Source: Pelagibius sp. (GTDB lineage Bacteria > Pseudomonadota > Alphaproteobacteria > Kiloniellales > Kiloniellaceae). From it: 44,619 nt of DNA. The translations under genes were made by a program, and so were the position numbers. The notes under the pieces are model-generated. The model did not search any database and was not told where the DNA came from. It was given only the letters and a program-made list of their open reading frames with translations. Positions 42,611 to 44,619 of this stretch are shown piece after piece. The stretch's first letter is position 1. Each line of letters opens with the position of its first letter. Location of the stretch: positions 1-44,619 of the forward strand of contig JANQMC010000074.1 in the NCBI GenBank assembly GCA_028280305.1, written 5' to 3'.

Positions 42611-44125
42611 ATGAGCCGGCAGCCCAACATCCTGATCCTGATGGTCGACCAGTTGACCGGAACGCTCTGTCCGGACGGGCCGGCGGATTTCCTGCATACG
42701 CCCAATCTTAAGGCCCTGGCCGCCCGGGCGCTGCGCTTCACGAACTGCTACACACCGAGCCCGCTCTGCCTGCCGGCCCGGGCCTCATTCATGACCGGGC
42801 TGCTGCCGTCGCGGACCGGGGTCTATGACAACGCCGCGGAGTTTCCCGCCAGCCTGCCGACCTTCGCCCACTACCTGCGGCGCGCCGGCTATCGCACGGT
42901 GCTGAGCGGCAAGATGCATTTCGTCGGGCCCGACCAACTGCACGGCTTCGAGGAACGCCTCACCACCGACATCTATCCGGCCGATTTCGGCTGGACCCCC
43001 GACTACCGCAAAGCAGGTGAGCGGATCGACTGGTGGTACCACAACCTTGGCTCGGTCACCGGCGCGGGCGTAGCCGAGATCACCAATCAGCTCGAATTCG
43101 ACGACGAGGTTGCTTTCCACGGAGAGGCTGAGATTCATCGCCTGGCCAGAGGCGGCGATCCCCGCCCCTGGTGTCTCACCGTCAGCTTCACCCACCCCCA
43201 CGACCCCTATGTCGCGCGGCAGGAATTCTGGGACCTCTACGAGGATTGCCCGGCCCTGATGCCTGATGTGCCGGCGCTGTCCTTTGAGGCGCAGGATCCG
43301 CACAGCAAACGGATACTGGAGGCCAACGACTTTCAGCGCTTCGATATCACGCCGGCACAGATCGCCCGCGCGCGCCGCGCCTACTTTGCCAACATCTCCT
43401 ATCTCGACCACAAGATCGGACGCCTGCTCGACACCCTGCAGCGCTGCGGCATGAGCGATGACACGGTGGTGCTGTTCTGCGCCGATCACGGCGACATGCT
43501 GGGCGAGCGCGGCCTGTGGTTCAAGATGAGCTTCTTTGACGGCTCCGCCCGGGTGCCCCTGATCATCGCCGGACCGGGCTTCGAAGCCGGCCGGACAGAC
43601 ACGCCCGTTTCGGCACTCGACATCGCACCCACCTTGATCGACCTGGCCAGGGTTCCGGCAGACACGATTACTGCCGGACTGGACGGCGAGTCTCTGTTGC
43701 CGCTGACGCAGGGGATAAACCGCCAGTCACCGGTGCTGATGGAGTATGCTGCGGAGGCGTCCTACGCCCCGATGGTTTCTGTCCGTGAAGGCCGCTTCAA
43801 GTTCAATCACTGTGAGTTGGACCCGCCGCAGCTCTTTGACCTCGACGCAGACCCCCAGGAACTGACTAACCTGGCGGAAGATCCAACTCAGGCGCAACGG
43901 GTTGCGGCCTTCATGGATCAGGTCCGCCAGCGTTGGGACATGCAGCGCTTCGATGCCGAGGTGCGCGAGAGTCAGGCGCGCCGCTGGATTGTCTACGAGG
44001 CTCTGCGCCAGGGACACTACCGGCCGTGGGACCACCAGCCGGACCCGAAGGCTGCGGAGCGCTTCATGCGTAACCACATGGACTTGAACGTCGTCGAGGA
44101 AGAAGCCCGCTATCCGAAGACATAG
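42611..44125 (+). CDS. betC: Choline-sulfatase-like arylsulfatase
   Basis: This sulfatase, type I formylglycine class, probably releases choline and sulfate from choline-O-sulfate. The 504 residues include the metal-binding MVDQ near the N-terminus, the modification motif Cys53-x-Pro-x-Arg57 (PLCLPARASFMTG), the FTHPHDPYV loop and FCADHGDMLGERGLWFKMSFFDGSARVPLI split over the C-terminal active site. The C-terminal VVEEEARYPKT tail fits BetC. ATG 42611 has AGAGGA upstream; an earlier ATG at 42548 is less likely. It has no signal peptide, as in cytoplasmic BetC. Neighbouring methylated-amine genes support choline as product. Confidence 0.9.
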   Translation: MSRQPNILILMVDQLTGTLCPDGPADFLHTPNLKALAARALRFTNCYTPSPLCLPARASFMTGLLPSRTGVYDNAAEFPASLPTFAHYLRRAGYRTVLSGKMHFVGPDQLHGFEERLTTDIYPADFGWTPDYRKAGERIDWWYHNLGSVTGAGVAEITNQLEFDDEVAFHGEAEIHRLARGGDPRPWCLTVSFTHPHDPYVARQEFWDLYEDCPALMPDVPALSFEAQDPHSKRILEANDFQRFDITPAQIARARRAYFANISYLDHKIGRLLDTLQRCGMSDDTVVLFCADHGDMLGERGLWFKMSFFDGSARVPLIIAGPGFEAGRTDTPVSALDIAPTLIDLARVPADTITAGLDGESLLPLTQGINRQSPVLMEYAAEASYAPMVSVREGRFKFNHCELDPPQLFDLDADPQELTNLAEDPTQAQRVAAFMDQVRQRWDMQRFDAEVRESQARRWIVYEALRQGHYRPWDHQPDPKAAERFMRNHMDLNVVEEEARYPKT

Positions 44126-44139
44126 CCGCGCTGGCCCTG

Positions 44140-44619
44140 TCAGTGGGCCGGACGGGGCTCCAGAATCGGATAGGCCGCGGTCGAGAGATGAGAATTGATC
44201 CGGCGAAAGTCCCGCAGAATGTCCAGGTGCAGAACCGAGGTATTCATCGATTCCACCCGGCCTTCGTTGAGTCGCTTGAAGTGCTGCCGGTTGGAGCGGT
44301 CCACCCGCTCCCGATAACGGCGCTTTTCGATGAGCAGTTGCTCGGCCAGTTCTCCGTCCTCGGTCAGAAACACATCCAGCGCCAGCCTGAAGTTACTGAC
44401 CAGGCCTTCATGAAGATCGAGTATCTCGGCCCAGCCTTCCGGTGAAAACTCGGTCTCCGCAAGCTTGCGGCTGCGTGCCAGGTCCATCAGGTTGTGATCG
44501 ACGATGTCGCCGATGTGCTCGAGATTGGTGCTGAACTCGAAGATCGCACTCGCCCGGGCGGCCTGTTCGGTGGTCAAGCGCTCCCGCATAATCGAGGCGA
44601 CGAAGAGGATGACCTCCCG
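44140..44619 (-). CDS. PhoU-domain C-terminus of a probable Na/Pi cotransporter (5' end outside window)
   Basis: The visible 159 codons are all-helical and match a PhoU-like domain (EFSTNLEHIGDIVDHNLMDLA and LDILRDFRRINSHLSTAAYPILE). In-frame coding continues to the right edge (reading REVILFVASI before the first internal Met), so the gene starts beyond the window. PhoU-like domains occur at the C-terminus of NptA/YjbB-type sodium/phosphate cotransporters; a stand-alone PhoU protein is the alternative. It converges on the sulfatase gene with a 14-nt gap. Confidence 0.82.
   Translation of the reverse strand, partial: REVILFVASIMRERLTTEQAARASAIFEFSTNLEHIGDIVDHNLMDLARSRKLAETEFSPEGWAEILDLHEGLVSNFRLALDVFLTEDGELAEQLLIEKRRYRERVDRSNRQHFKRLNEGRVESMNTSVLHLDILRDFRRINSHLSTAAYPILEPRPAH

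Overview
This window looks like chromosomal DNA of a GC-rich, probably marine or host-associated alphaproteobacterium. That is an inference from the gene content: a rhizobial-type urtABCDE-ureDABCEFG block, a TMAO/betaine-type ABC transporter, dimethylglycine-dehydrogenase-like and MttB-like genes, and a choline-sulfatase with a LysR regulator. No rRNA, tRNA, CRISPR array or insertion sequence was recognised.

Region 1 (1-15380, all on the minus strand) is a nitrogen-scavenging island. A guanidine-I (ykkC) riboswitch at about 15267-15380 precedes a NitT/TauT-type ABC transporter (binding protein, permease, ATPase), a Ni-type guanidine hydrolase (GdmH-like, ureohydrolase fold) and a small His-rich protein of unknown family translationally coupled to it. 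Downstream lie the urea ABC transporter urtABCDE and the urease genes ureDABCEF plus the first part of ureG, which runs off the left edge. Read together, guanidine is imported and hydrolysed to urea and ammonia, and urea (made inside or imported by Urt) is split by urease.

Region 2 (15655-25016) is less dense and reads as accessory DNA. It holds an AhpD-like protein overlapping an M29/NicX-like hypothetical protein, an unusual fusion of a winged-helix domain, a class III nucleotide cyclase and a GFA/CENP-V zinc domain, a YciA-like thioesterase, a SARP-type regulator fused to an alpha/beta hydrolase and divergent from a cytochrome P450, and a 2-oxoglutarate/Fe(II) oxygenase. Two gaps of about 650 bp between these genes hold no gene that I can support.

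Region 3 (25135-29332) is an oxyanion locus: a one-component HTH plus periplasmic-binding-like regulator, convergent with tupBCA (tungstate ABC transporter) and a ModA-like binding protein.

Region 4 (29551-44125) centres on methylated amines. It has a TMAO/glycine-betaine-type ABC transporter, a LacI-controlled pair (histidinol-dehydrogenase-family oxidoreductase plus DegT aminotransferase), a dimethylglycine/sarcosine dehydrogenase-like flavoprotein divergent from an MttB-family methyltransferase across a 14-bp perfect inverted repeat, and a LysR regulator divergent from a choline-sulfatase. The window ends in the PhoU-like C-terminus of a probable Na/phosphate cotransporter.

Strong hairpins sit directly downstream of three solute-binding-protein genes (urtA, tupA and the betaine/TMAO binding protein).
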